Part shown: piece after piece, positions 49,725 to 58,939 of the stretch
Position numbering within the stretch: position 1 is the stretch's first letter
How the letters are laid out: each line of letters opens with the position of its first letter
Assembly (NCBI RefSeq): GCF_026168515.1
Contig: NZ_CP093443.1
Span: forward strand, 620,001-684,000
Direction: 5' to 3'
Origin: Brevibacterium spongiae
GTDB lineage: Bacteria > Actinomycetota > Actinomycetes > Actinomycetales > Brevibacteriaceae
DNA length: 64,000 nt
The notes under the pieces: generated by a model
What the model was told of the DNA's origin: nothing
What the model saw: only the letters and a program-made list of their open reading frames with translations
Database searches by the model: none
Made by a program: the position numbers and the translations under genes

Positions 49725-51713
49725 TCACCTTGACCCAGCCCCACCCTCAGCAAACCGCGCGAAGTACTCAAGCGCCTCGAACGAATCCACAGCATCCGCA
49801 TTGGCCACGCGATCCAGCGCATGCCCCTGGATGAGCCGCTTGACCGGGACTTCGAGCTTCTTGCCCGTGCGAGTGTGCGGAATCGCGGGCACGGCGATGA
49901 TGTCATCGGGCACATGCCGCGGCGACGCCTTCGACCGCAGATCCCCAGCAATCCGCGACCGCAAAGCAGAATCCAACGAAACCCCCGACGCCAACACAAC
50001 GAACAGCGGCATCCAGTACCCGCCATCCGGTTGCTCGGCACCGATGACCAGGGACTCGGCCACCTCGGGGATGCCGTCGACGACGTCGTAGATGTCGGCG
50101 CTTCCCAGGCGCACACCCTGCCGGTTGAGGGTGGCGTCCGAGCGGCCGGAGATGATGACGCTGCCGTGGTCGGTGATGGTGATCCAGTCACCGTGGCGCC
50201 ACACTCCGGGGAACATCGAGAAGTAGGTGTCGCGGTAGCGCTGCCCGTCGGGATCGTTCCAGAACTTCACCGGCATCGACGGCATCGGTGCGGTGATGAC
50301 CATCTCCCCGACCTCATCGACCAACGGCTGACCAGAGTCATCCCACGACTCCAGGGCCACGCCGAGGATAGGTCGCGACAGTTCTCCGGCCCACACCGGG
50401 CAGTTCGGGGCGGAGCCGGCGAAACCGCTGACAACGTCTGTGCCGCCGGACGTCGAGGCCAGCTGCACGCGCTCGCCGACGGCGTCACGCACCCACGGGA
50501 AGCAGTGAGCAGGCACCGGGGCACCGGTAGCCCCGATCGTGCGCAGCGCGGAGAGATCGTGCTCCCGCCCGGGTTCGAGTCCGGCCTTCATCCCGGCCAG
50601 GAAGATCCCGGGACTGACCCCGAGCACGTTGGCCTTGGTATCCGCGGCGATCTCCCACAGCCGGCCGGGCCCCGGATAGAGGGGACTGCCGTCGAAGCAC
50701 ACCGTGGTCGCGCCGGCCACCAGCGCCGAGGCGACGAGATTCCACATCATCCAGTTCGTATTCGTGTACCAGAAGAACCGATCACCCGGACGCAGATCGA
50801 GGTGGAGACCCAGCAGACGCAGGTGATCGATGACGACTCCGCCGTGGCTGTGCACGATCCCCTTGGGAATCCCCGTCGTGCCCGAGGAGTACAGCACCCA
50901 CAGCGGGGTATCGAAATCGACGCGCGCGAACTCAGGTACCGCATCCCCAGAGGTGACATCGGCCCAGGTGACAAGGTTCGTGATCTGATCCTGATCATCG
51001 ATGAATTCCTCGCCGAGGTTGCCCACCCCGACCACGGCCCGCAGACTCGGCATCCGGTGGGCCAAATCCGCGACCTGGTCGCGGCGGTCGAAGGACGTGC
51101 CGTTCCACAGGTAGCCGTCAGCGGCGAAGAGCACCTTCGGCTCGAGCTGGCCGAGCTTCGTCGCGGCACCTTCGGCGGCGTAGTCCTGGGCACAGGCGGA
51201 CCAGATGGCACCGAGCGAGGCGGAGGCGAGGAAGGCGATGAGAGTGTGGTGGGTATTCGGCAGGTAGCCGACGACGCGGTCGCCCTGTTCGACTCCTTGG
51301 CCGCGCAGCCAGGCGGCGAGGGATCCGACTTGGCGGCGCAGCTCGCGCCAGGTGATCTCGGTGCGGTGCCCGTCTTCGGTGATGGTGATGATCGCTGGTT
51401 CGTCGGCGAGCTTGTCATCGAGGCCGGCCCGCAGGGCGTGTTCGGCGTAGTTGAGGCGGGTGCCGGGGAACCAGGTGGCGCCGGGCATGGACCGATCAGC
51501 AAGCACTTCGGTATAGGGCTCGTCGGCGATGACGTCGAAGAAGTCCCAGACCGCACCCCAGAACCCGTCGAGGTCGTTCACCGACCACTGCCACAGTTCA
51601 TCAAAGCCGGCCATGGTCTGGCCGGTGCGTTGGTTGGCGAATTCGGTGAAGTCAGCGATCTGCGGACGCGGGGTCTGGTCAGGGTCGGGAAGCCAGATCG
51701 GTTCAGCGGTCAA
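49725..51713 (-). CDS. aacS: Acetoacetate-CoA ligase (acetoacetyl-CoA synthetase)
   Basis: A 662-residue adenylate-forming enzyme activating acetoacetate. It has the N-terminal ACS-N region (FDELWQWSVNDLDGFWGAVWDFF), the P-loop-like VLYSSGTTGIPKGIVHSHGG near residue 275, and the C-terminal GRSDATLNRQGVRLGSADIY. IPHTRTGKKLEVPVKRLIQG carries the catalytic Lys. The start is TTG with GAGGAGA four bases upstream. The gene stands between two toxin-antitoxin modules. A role in ketone-body or leucine catabolism is usual. Confidence 0.93.
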   Translation of the reverse strand: MTAEPIWLPDPDQTPRPQIADFTEFANQRTGQTMAGFDELWQWSVNDLDGFWGAVWDFFDVIADEPYTEVLADRSMPGATWFPGTRLNYAEHALRAGLDDKLADEPAIITITEDGHRTEITWRELRRQVGSLAAWLRGQGVEQGDRVVGYLPNTHHTLIAFLASASLGAIWSACAQDYAAEGAATKLGQLEPKVLFAADGYLWNGTSFDRRDQVADLAHRMPSLRAVVGVGNLGEEFIDDQDQITNLVTWADVTSGDAVPEFARVDFDTPLWVLYSSGTTGIPKGIVHSHGGVVIDHLRLLGLHLDLRPGDRFFWYTNTNWMMWNLVASALVAGATTVCFDGSPLYPGPGRLWEIAADTKANVLGVSPGIFLAGMKAGLEPGREHDLSALRTIGATGAPVPAHCFPWVRDAVGERVQLASTSGGTDVVSGFAGSAPNCPVWAGELSRPILGVALESWDDSGQPLVDEVGEMVITAPMPSMPVKFWNDPDGQRYRDTYFSMFPGVWRHGDWITITDHGSVIISGRSDATLNRQGVRLGSADIYDVVDGIPEVAESLVIGAEQPDGGYWMPLFVVLASGVSLDSALRSRIAGDLRSKASPRHVPDDIIAVPAIPHTRTGKKLEVPVKRLIQGHALDRVANADAVDSFEALEYFARFAEGGAGSR

Positions 51714-51896
51714 GGATTCTCCTCAGCACAGCAGTGAGCGGCAATGAAAGTGGTCTCCACCAGCACGAATGAGATGCACTCAGTCTGCAGTGGAGACGTT
51801 GAGTCCACCATACGCTTGACTGCCCTGCTGAACGGATGCAATTGCTTTTCCGGCGCAGTGCCTGCCGTGTGCACCAGACCTCTGTCGCCGATCCTA

Positions 51897-51925
51897 TTGT
51901 GTTTCGTAACTTTCGTAACTAAAAT
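51897..51925 (+). promoter_or_regulatory. Promoter with tandem operator of HTH-PIN module
   Basis: TTGTGT (51897-51902), a 17-base spacer and TAAAAT (51920-51925) form the promoter. The spacer is filled by two perfect tandem copies of TTTCGTAAC (51902-51910 and 51911-51919). A regulator bound there, most simply the HTH antitoxin, would block RNA polymerase. Confidence 0.65.
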
Positions 51926-51955
51926 AGGAGCATCTGGTGGAGGGAAAGAACGGTC

Positions 51956-52474
51956 ATGATCGAAGCGGATGCCATTTCAGTGCCAGCTGAAGACAGTGCC
52001 GAATCCGACAAGTTGGCTGCCGTTGTTGATTTCATTGCGCATAAGCAGCGGCGCACAGACGGTTCTTCGGCTCGCTATTACTTGTCCGGAGCTGACGGGG
52101 CTGACCGGGTGGAGCTGACAGAGGAGCTGTTCGACGTGCTGAAGCGGGCTGCAGAAGGGCTTCGTAAAGGGCAATCGGTCAGCCTGCTCCGCCGTGATCA
52201 GGAGATCACTACTCAGCAGGCAGCTGATCTGCTTGGGCTCAGTCGTCCTACTATCGTCAAACTCATCGATACAGGCGACCTCGAAGCCAACGTTCCTGGT
52301 TCGGTTCGACGCAAATTGCGGTTGGCTGATGTTGTGGCTTACCGGGACAAGCTTCATATCGAGCGATCGGATTTCATCGCTGAGAGCTCCTACGAGTATC
52401 AAGACGTCGACGTAGAGGAGAGTGCGGAAGCCCTGTCCGAGCTTCGAGAAGAACGCAGGAATCATCTGAGCTGA
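51956..52474 (+). CDS. HTH (excisionase-type) antitoxin
   Basis: A 172-residue protein with a MerR/excisionase-type helix-turn-helix (TTQQAADLLGLSRPTIVKLI, about residues 82-101) followed by a wing with RRKLRLADVVAYRD. The N-terminal half has a TEELFDVLKRAAEGLRKGQ region like that of antitoxins paired with PIN toxins. The acidic C-terminus probably wraps the toxin. GGAGGG precedes the ATG. The PIN gene begins 12 bases after its stop. Confidence 0.85.
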   Translation: MIEADAISVPAEDSAESDKLAAVVDFIAHKQRRTDGSSARYYLSGADGADRVELTEELFDVLKRAAEGLRKGQSVSLLRRDQEITTQQAADLLGLSRPTIVKLIDTGDLEANVPGSVRRKLRLADVVAYRDKLHIERSDFIAESSYEYQDVDVEESAEALSELREERRNHLS

Positions 52475-52486
52475 GAGGACGCTCGC

Positions 52487-53071
52487 GTGTACAAAGCTGT
52501 CTTAGACACTTGTGTACTCGTCCCGGGTATGCAGAGGGACTTCCTCCTGCAGCTTGCGGCAGAAAGCGCCTATGCACCCCATTGGAGCTCCGGTGTCCTC
52601 AACGAGTTGATCGATGTACTCAACCGAATCGACGTGAAGAAAAACCGTTCTACGAATGGGGAAAGGCGCGCGGTCCTTTTACGCCGGATGAGTGCGGCGT
52701 TCCCGGGAGCTGAGATCCAAGCTCCGCGTGATCGGGAGTACGGGTACGGACTGCGGGACCCTGATGACGAACATGTCTTGCACGCAGCGCTCATGAGCGG
52801 AGCGGATGCGATAGTCACTGATGACCAGCGAGCTGGTTTGCTCGATTCGGACATCGTTCGTGAGGCTTCAATCGAAATCCTCACCGGAGACGAGTTCATC
52901 ACAAACACTGCGTATGCGCATCGCGACAAAGCGGTGATGGCCGTGCTCACTCTGTACCGCCGGCGACGCAACCCTCCTATGGAGAGTCCAGCCGCGATTC
53001 TTGCCCATCTCTGCCGATCTGCCGAAATGAAAGAGCTCTACGCCCTGCTGATTGACGACCTGACAGAGTAG
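52487..53071 (+). CDS. PIN domain toxin (VapC-like ribonuclease)
   Basis: A 194-residue PIN domain protein. Acidic active-site residues are visible in VLDTCVLVPG (N-terminal Asp), VLNELIDVL, DPDDEHVLHAAL and AIVTDDQ, as in VapC-like endoribonucleases. The C-terminal 60 residues extend beyond the minimal PIN fold. The start is GTG at 52487 with AGAGGA seven bases upstream. It forms a toxin-antitoxin operon with the preceding HTH protein. A terminator follows at 53111. Confidence 0.87.
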   Translation: MYKAVLDTCVLVPGMQRDFLLQLAAESAYAPHWSSGVLNELIDVLNRIDVKKNRSTNGERRAVLLRRMSAAFPGAEIQAPRDREYGYGLRDPDDEHVLHAALMSGADAIVTDDQRAGLLDSDIVREASIEILTGDEFITNTAYAHRDKAVMAVLTLYRRRRNPPMESPAAILAHLCRSAEMKELYALLIDDLTE

Positions 53072-53110
53072 CCCCACAGGACTCACTTTGACGCTGCGTC
53101 GCAGAACGCA

Positions 53111-53142
53111 ACTGCGCCGCTGAGAAATCTCAGCGGCGCAGT
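53111..53142. terminator. Terminator after PIN toxin / dehydrogenase remnant
   Basis: Perfect 15-base arms ACTGCGCCGCTGAGA (53111-53125) and TCTCAGCGGCGCAGT (53128-53142) lie between convergent units. The stem is strong and serves both directions. Confidence 0.8.
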
Positions 53143-53164
53143 CGGTAAGAAGGTGTGTGCAGCT

Positions 53165-53311
53165 TCAGCCCCACACGTCACGCGTGTCGTGGACGATCTT
53201 CTGCGTGAGCAACGTCCGGTCGATGCGGGTGAACTCAATGTGGCCGACGAGCAGCAGTCCGATATCGGTAGCACGAATCGCCTCGTTCGCCGCAATGAGA
53301 GTGACATCGGC
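53165..53311 (-). pseudogene. C-terminal remnant of UDP-sugar (ManNAc-type) dehydrogenase
   Basis: Directly after the stop codon of the LuxR fragment, in the same frame, 48 codons and a TGA read a coherent protein tail: ADVTLIAANEAIRATDIGLL, then VGHIEFTRID and VHDTRDVWG. This matches the C-terminal domain of UDP-N-acetylmannosamine/UDP-glucose dehydrogenases (a pattern of the form LLVDHxEFxxID...DTRGxW). No start codon or N-terminal part exists, so it is a truncated remnant joined to the LuxR end by an old deletion or rearrangement. Confidence 0.65.
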
Positions 53312-54007
53312 TCACAGCCCCCAGCGTCGCGCCGCTTCCAGGGCCTCGTCCAGAGTCGCAGCGCCGAGCTTCTGGTAAAGGCTCCTCACCTGCGACCGCA
53401 CAGTGTTCTCCGATCGGAACTGCTTCTCGGCGATCTGTCGACGGGTCAGCCCTTCGCGAAGGCCATCGAGCACTTCGTTCTCACGTGGGGTGAGAGTCGG
53501 ACGAATTCTCTCGTCAGTACGAACCTCCGGGATAGACATGATCCGCGCGCGTGCCGATTCAGGCAGACGCCGCAAGTGGGAGTCCGTCAGAACCGCATGA
53601 CGCCGCAGCAGAACCAAATCGCTCAGCTCCCCATGCCCGGACACAACGTCATCGATGATCTGGTCAACCATGTGCTCGGGGTCCTGGCCGTTCGTGATGA
53701 TGTCCAGCTGCGTTGCGAGGTTCAGCCACCGAGCGCCCGTCACATCAGCCCGGGCGCGAGTGACAAGAAGAGAAGCACGTTCCAGATCACCGGTTGCCAC
53801 GGCGTAACAGGCGTCGAGGAGCAGAAGCTCCGGAGCCTGAGGCGGTGCGGCCGCATTTTCGGACGAGGGTGATCCGGACGGATTCGCTGCGTGGGCCGCA
53901 CGATCAGCAATCGCAAAGAGGCTCTGCGCCAGCGGTGTCTTCGACGGGTGAGGGCGCTGGAAGCGCATGCTGCTCGTGACGTCGAGGGCCTTTCTGGGCC
54001 GACCTGC
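53312..54007 (-). pseudogene. LuxR/MalT-type regulator, C-terminal part (split by IS21)
   Basis: This is the C-terminal portion of a large LuxR regulator. The LuxR helix-turn-helix is complete: LTPRENEVLDGLREGLTRRQIA, then SENTVRSQVRSLYQKLGA, about 60 residues from the end. The sequence continues upstream without a stop to the IS21 target site. Joining this part through a single copy of the 8-bp duplication to 56957-58706 restores one frame of about 817 residues. A truncated product from an internal ATG (53968) is conceivable. Confidence 0.85.
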
Positions 54008-54015
54008 AAGGAGGT
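54008..54015. repeat. IS21 target-site duplication, left copy
   Basis: AAGGAGGT at 54008-54015 is identical to 56949-56956 and flanks the IS21-family element exactly. Confidence 0.85.
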
Positions 54016-54151
54016 GAGTGTGTCAACCCCATTTGGCCCCACTGTGATGCTTTGATTTGGCCCCACCCCAGCATGTGTGGTCGTGCTCGCCGCGCGTTGG
54101 TAACAGTCGCGGCCCAGCGGGGTCGGGCGGTGTTGTGTTGCGAGCCTTTCT

Positions 54152-54171
54152 CCGGCCACAGGAGTGGCCGG
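54152..54171. terminator. Terminator at end of IS21 operon
   Basis: CCGGCCAC (54152-54159) pairs with GTGGCCGG (54164-54171) over a 4-base loop, 22 bases past the stop of the third IS gene. Confidence 0.65.
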
Positions 54172-54192
54172 GCCTCTCAGGTTCCAGTGTGG

Positions 54193-54453
54193 TCAGAACG
54201 GCGGATCGCCAGGGCCGTAGTCGGGTTCGGTTGGTCCGAATCGGCGACGCAGTCGCTGAAGGTCCTCAATAGCCGAATCGATCAGATCGGCGGCATGCTC
54301 GCGGCCACTGGGCTGAACAGACTCGATGGTGACACTGATCCCGTCCAGGAGATCCTGGGCGTCATTGAGGCGTTGGCTGATGTAGGCGACCCAGTCCTCG
54401 GTGGCATCGATGGCATTTCCGCTGGCTGGTTCCTGATCCTCGGTGGTGATCAT
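54193..54453 (-). CDS. Small third protein of the IS21 element
   Basis: An 86-residue acidic, mainly helical protein (DWVAYISQRLNDAQDLLDG and DLIDSAIEDLQRLRRRFG) with a Pro-rich acidic end. Its ATG overlaps the stop of istB (ATGA), so it is translated with the transposition genes. Typical IS21 elements carry only istA and istB, so it is either an accessory transposition factor or a passenger. No known family was recognised. Confidence 0.65.
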   Translation of the reverse strand: MITTEDQEPASGNAIDATEDWVAYISQRLNDAQDLLDGISVTIESVQPSGREHAADLIDSAIEDLQRLRRRFGPTEPDYGPGDPPF

Positions 54454-55280
54454 GGTTGATCTCCTTCCTGCAAAGTGGCCTCTTCGCTCCTGGCCCGGGT
54501 GGTGCGCAGCCGGTAAGAGCTGGTGCCGGTGTTGATGATGTGGGCGTTAAACGTCAACCGATCGACAACGGCCGCGGCCAGCCGCGGGTCGGTGAATGTC
54601 TGCCCCCACTCGCTGAACGAGGCGTTCGAGGCTGTCGCAATCGAGGCTCGTTCCTCACGTTCGGTGATGATCTGGAAGAGTAACTCAGCTCCACGAGAAT
54701 CGAGGCTGACATACCCCAACTCATCCAGGCACAGCAGGTCCAGGCGAGCATAGCGGCCCACTACCCGGGAGAGCTGCTTGGCATCGGCGGCCTCGGTGAG
54801 CTCGTTGACCAGGGCCGCCGTCGTGACGTAGCGGACTCTGCGGCCCTGCTCGGCCGCGGCGGTCCCCAGACCGATCAGCAGATGCGTCTTCCCTGTCCCG
54901 GAATCACCGAGTAGCACCAACGGCTCACCGGCATCGATCCACGCTCCGGTGGCCAGAGTCGCCAACCGGGCCGGCGGCAAATCCTCGATGGCGGCGGTAT
55001 CGAAGTCGGACAGGTGCTTGGTGCGAGGAAACTTCGCTTCCTTGATCCGCCGGATCCGACGGCGGGCATCACGATCATCACACTCCGCGGCCAACACCTC
55101 AGCCAGGTAGGCCTTGTGCGAGAGCCGTTCTCGGGCTGCTGCCTCGGCCATCGGTGAGGCCTGGTCACGGATCGTGGGCATGAACAGGGTCCGACAAGCC
55201 GTGGCGATCGCGGCCTCAGCCGCCTGATCACCCAGAGCAGTCACTGCCGGCGTCGATGCCGGGATGGTTTTCGCGTTCAT
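54450..55280 (-). CDS. istB: IS21 helper ATPase IstB
   Basis: A 276-residue AAA+ ATPase that assembles on target DNA and directs IstA. It has Walker A LLGDSGTGKTHLLIG near residue 109, Walker B LLCLDELGYVSLD near residue 173, and sensor motifs after it. The N-terminal IS21-binding helical part precedes (SHKAYLAEVLAAECDDR). The ATG overlaps the istA stop (55277-55280). The C-terminus ends in an Arg-rich tail. Confidence 0.95.
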   Translation of the reverse strand: MNAKTIPASTPAVTALGDQAAEAAIATACRTLFMPTIRDQASPMAEAAARERLSHKAYLAEVLAAECDDRDARRRIRRIKEAKFPRTKHLSDFDTAAIEDLPPARLATLATGAWIDAGEPLVLLGDSGTGKTHLLIGLGTAAAEQGRRVRYVTTAALVNELTEAADAKQLSRVVGRYARLDLLCLDELGYVSLDSRGAELLFQIITEREERASIATASNASFSEWGQTFTDPRLAAAVVDRLTFNAHIINTGTSSYRLRTTRARSEEATLQEGDQP

Positions 55281-56824
55281 GCTCCCACCACCGAGACCAG
55301 TTCGTCATAGGCGCCCAGGCCCGGCACCGGCCTCTCCCCGACTGGTCCGACGTGGGCCGGGACGACCACCGCCGGTGGCGCAGTCATCGCCTGACCGGCC
55401 CGGCGGGCCTCGACCGCGACCACATCAGCATCGAAGCATCCCAACCCGGTCGCGGTTGTCAATGCGGTGACAATGTCACCGTTGGGCAGGCTGCGGTGCA
55501 GTAGCAGCACACCGATGAGCGCCCGGGTCCCGGCCGTGTCGCCGAGTTGCCCACGCGCAGCATCCCAGAACCGTTGATGAGCGTTCGTGAACATCCCGGA
55601 CTTCCGGGCAGCCGCCAGCGCGGTGGCCCCGGCGAATGCTCCGGGCTTGCGTATGAGGACTTCCAGGTAGTGATCGAGGACCAAATCTTCGGTGTACTTA
55701 TGCAGCGACCGGGTATGGACAGCGACCACCCCCGACTCAGCGATCACGGTCACCGTCGTGGCCCCCAAACGCACCTGGAGGCGTCTGCCAGCCAACCGGG
55801 CCGGCACCGAGTAATAGGACTGACGTACGCACACTCTGGCTCTCGCATCGACCCGACACGACAGGGTCTGCGCGGCATCGAAGACCTCATCGGGCAAACC
55901 CCGCAGGCCAGGCAGCTCCCGGGCCGCCGCGGCCCCGACCGTCTCGACCCGGCCGGTGATCTTTCGGTCGTCATCACCAGCATCGGCAGCGACCATGAAA
56001 GCGTTGAGCTCGGCTAAGGAGGCGAACTCGGGCACCGGCACCAGATGACGGCGCCGGAACCGACCGACCTCCCCCTCGACGCCACCCTTCTCATGAGCAC
56101 CCTTGATCCCGGGCTGGCAGAAGAAGCTATCGAACCCGTAATGCGACCTCAGGGCGACAAACCGGGGATTCTCCTCCCGTTCCCGACCCAGCAGCACCCG
56201 CACCACCGCCGGAGTCAGGTTGTCATACCGGATCATGCCCGTCGGGACTCCACCGAGCCGGTCGAAGGCCTTCACATGACCGTCGAGAAACGACTCCTGA
56301 GCCTGGTTGGCGTAAGCAATGTGCACGGCTTTACCCGAATGCGATAGGCGCAGAATGAACATCCACAGCTTCAACCACACCCCACCGATGAGGGCGTAGA
56401 ACTCCCCGAAGTCGACCTCGGCTTCAGCCGCCGGGGCATGGGTTTGAGGAACCTTGACCTCCAACGACTGATCGAAAATGTCCCGGCGCAGCTTCGCGAC
56501 CAGGGTTCGCACACTCGACTCCGCAACCTCGACTCCTTCCTCCTCGACGAGGCGCTGCCAGACCCGCCGGGCGGTATGACGCTGCTTCCGAGGGACCTCT
56601 TTGTCAGCAACTAACCAAGCCCGGACGGTGGCAACGTGCTCACCGAGGACTGGTGCTACCCTCTCCGGAGTCTTCCGCCGCGGTGGTACCGCATCCGCCA
56701 ACGCCTGACGTACCGTCCTGCGGTGGACCTTGTACTTTTGGGCTAACTGTCGAATCGACATCTCATGGTCTCTGTGGTCTCGTCGGATATTCTCGAATTG
56801 CTCCACTCTCGACATCTCCTTCAT
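55277..56824 (-). CDS. istA: IS21 transposase IstA
   Basis: A 515-residue DDE transposase. The N-terminal helix-turn-helix (SIRQLAQKYKVHRRTVRQAL) binds the IS ends. The catalytic core shows EVDFGEF for the first Asp, MIRYDNL for the second and KGGVEGEVGRF for the Glu. The C-terminal domain includes the SVPARLAGRRLQVRLG fold typical of IstA. ATG at 56824 has GAGGTGGGG upstream; 56833 and 56815 are alternatives. The frame is intact, so the element may be active. Confidence 0.94.
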   Translation of the reverse strand: MKEMSRVEQFENIRRDHRDHEMSIRQLAQKYKVHRRTVRQALADAVPPRRKTPERVAPVLGEHVATVRAWLVADKEVPRKQRHTARRVWQRLVEEEGVEVAESSVRTLVAKLRRDIFDQSLEVKVPQTHAPAAEAEVDFGEFYALIGGVWLKLWMFILRLSHSGKAVHIAYANQAQESFLDGHVKAFDRLGGVPTGMIRYDNLTPAVVRVLLGREREENPRFVALRSHYGFDSFFCQPGIKGAHEKGGVEGEVGRFRRRHLVPVPEFASLAELNAFMVAADAGDDDRKITGRVETVGAAAARELPGLRGLPDEVFDAAQTLSCRVDARARVCVRQSYYSVPARLAGRRLQVRLGATTVTVIAESGVVAVHTRSLHKYTEDLVLDHYLEVLIRKPGAFAGATALAAARKSGMFTNAHQRFWDAARGQLGDTAGTRALIGVLLLHRSLPNGDIVTALTTATGLGCFDADVVAVEARRAGQAMTAPPAVVVPAHVGPVGERPVPGLGAYDELVSVVGA

Positions 56825-56948
56825 ATGCCCCACCTCTTCGTGAACGTCTTGGTCGACATCACGAACGGTACGGCTGGTAGGTCGGGGGTGGGGCCAAATC
56901 AGAGGATCATTTTTGCTCCAAGTGGGGCCATTTCAGACTGTCACACTC

Positions 56949-56956
56949 AAGGAGGT
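56949..56956. repeat. IS21 target-site duplication, right copy
   Basis: AAGGAGGT at 56949-56956, identical to 54008-54015. On the minus strand one copy encodes the end of the codons for NLL in the broken LuxR gene. Confidence 0.85.
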
Positions 56957-58706
56957 TGAACATGGCGAGGAGGTAGGCATGGACCTGCCAAGTCTCATTC
57001 TGATCCGGTGCTGCCGGAAGGACACTGAGCGCATCGTTCATCTCTTCGAGGTCAAGGTCTGCCAGAGCCACAAGGACGCGCGCAAGTTGAGCATTGCGTG
57101 CGACCGTCGGGAGACCCCAGTCGACCTTTCCGATCCATTGATCGTGTTCCGCGATCCACTCGCGCGCTGCGTGGGTATCACCGCGCAGTGCGGTGTGGAG
57201 CGCGAGCTTGGACGTGGTGTCGCTCAGCAGGAAGGCGTGGTCAGTCTCCTCGACGTGGTAGAACGCTGCGAGGTAGCTCGAGTACGCTGTGGCAGTATCT
57301 CCGCCGATCTCGAGCGCCACACCGGCGTGCAGACTGACCACACTGGCCAGTGCGGGACGTAACTGGCTTCGGGACTCCACAGTGTGCAGCGCCGTGATCA
57401 GTCGACTGGCTGCAGTCGCAGCTTGTGTGTCGTGGCCGGCAATACGCAGGTAGCCGACTTCGATGAGCCCGAAGACAAGCGCCTGCGCCCCCGGGTTTCG
57501 GTAGAGGCGTATCGTATGGGTCCGCATCCGTGAGGCCAGGCCGTCCCGCTCGTACTCCAGTCTGCCGTCGGGAAGGACGAACGACATTCCATCCGTCCTG
57601 GCACCTTTGAGAAGGCGAATGGCTGCGCCGCTGAAATCGCCCAGCCACTGATCCACAAACGTTTCGGGTGTGAGAGCGAGAAGCCTGCGGATGATGCGAG
57701 CATCTGAAACAAAGAGTTCCATTCCTCGTTCGACGAGGACCGTACCCAACGCCCGCCAGTGTCTGTGGGCTGCAGCATGCTGCACAGCTGTGACGAGGTC
57801 GGCGGATTCTGCAACAGCATCGATTGCCACGGCAATCAGATCGTCCGCGAGCGCAGGATCGTTCTGCCGGACAAGAGTCTTCAGAGCCCGTCGGATCAAA
57901 TCCGGCATGAACGGCGTACCGTCCTCACCCGGAACGAGGAATCCCGCTGTTATGAGGTCCTCGACGAGCGGCGGATCACCATGGATCTCACTGAAGAATA
58001 CGGACAGTGTCTGCGTGGTCAGCGGGTCAAGGAATGCTGATTTCGCCATCTCCCAGCCGTTGTGCTGCGAGTCGATCCAGTGCGACAGGAATGGGAGTAG
58101 CGCCTCGTGAGCGCGATCAAGGGCAGACGGCTCACTCAGCAGGAGAAGGGTTGGTTCGAGCCAGCCGCCGGTGAGCCTGTGGAGCTCTTCTGCAGCTGTG
58201 CGGTGGTCATGGTCGTTCTCAGAGCGAGGAGGAGCAGCATCGGAGTTCTCACTGAGCGCGGTGATCTCGTCGACACTGAGCAGCAGATCCGGCACCCGCG
58301 CCAGGCCATAGCCGTGAGTTGCCAGAACAGTCCAGTCGATGATGGGGGAGTCGAGGACGATTGCCGCCCGACGCTGGCTGCCTGGCCGGGTCAGCCCGTC
58401 TGTGCGCAACTTTTCAAATGCCTCGGCGAGGGAGCTCGCGGTGTTCGCCTCGCCAGGGTTTGAGAATTTCGCATCATTGCCGACGTGAACGGTGAGGACA
58501 TCTTGGTCTCCGGGCCACGACCGTGCGAACCACCCTCGGCCCAGTCCGGCCGGCGCTGAGATGAGGAGGACGGTTTCTGTCCCCGTGAGGCCGGTGGAGA
58601 AGCGCGTCCACGCAGGATGATCGATCCTCGTGAGGAGTTTGGGAGCTGCGTGACGCACGAACAAGGCGGGCTGGTTCCTTCCGTGATCATTCAGGCCGCA
58701 CTTCAC
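56949..58706 (-). pseudogene. LuxR/MalT-type regulator, N-terminal part (split by IS21)
   Basis: This is the N-terminal portion of about 586 codons of a MalT-like regulator. The region after the start (LLTRIDHPAWTRFSTGLTG, then VLLISAPAGLGRGWFARSW) corresponds to the ATP-binding domain, although its Walker A (APAGLGRGW) lacks the canonical GKT. The rest is helical repeats (TPR-like), as in LuxR regulators of the LAL type. The reading runs through AMFNLL into the IS21 element, where it stops after a few codons. The start is uncertain (GTG at 58704-58706). It is divergent from the adhesin gene, so it is a likely former regulator of that gene. Confidence 0.85.
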
Positions 58707-58939
58707 TCAAACGCACCTGTTCGATCTCTCTCCGATCAGAAAACGGACATCGTAGCGTCGAAGGGGGTGAATTCGAGGGTGAAATCGCTTCAATATTCTC
58801 AGTTTCCTCTCAGTCTACTGTCACTTCTTCATAGGGTCGACAGGACGTCTGCAGCGCGTGGTTTCGTGCGCGTTTGCGATCGTCCGCCCTGCCTCTGGGG
58901 AGGCGAGCGGACAGTTCACCTGCTACCAGAAGGACAAGA

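Larger units (their letters stand above)
54016..56948 (-). mobile_element. IS21-family insertion sequence
   Basis: The 2933-bp element carries istA, istB and a third small gene, all on the minus strand. The ends match as inverted repeats beginning GAGTGTG(T/A)CA, with inner repeats TTTGGCCCCAC at 54032 and 54056, and inverted copies at 56888-56898 and (variant) 56922-56930, the multiple transposase sites of IS21. It is flanked by an 8-bp target duplication AAGGAGGT and interrupts a LuxR-type regulator gene. Confidence 0.93.

Noticed and set aside
49821-51737. Open frame of 638 codons antisense to acetoacetyl-CoA synthetase
   Set aside because: Shadow of a well-recognised adenylating enzyme gene.
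53312-53968. Independent small LuxR regulator starting at an internal ATG
   Set aside because: The frame continues upstream without a stop to the IS21 target site and joins the N-terminal part in frame, so it is a fragment.
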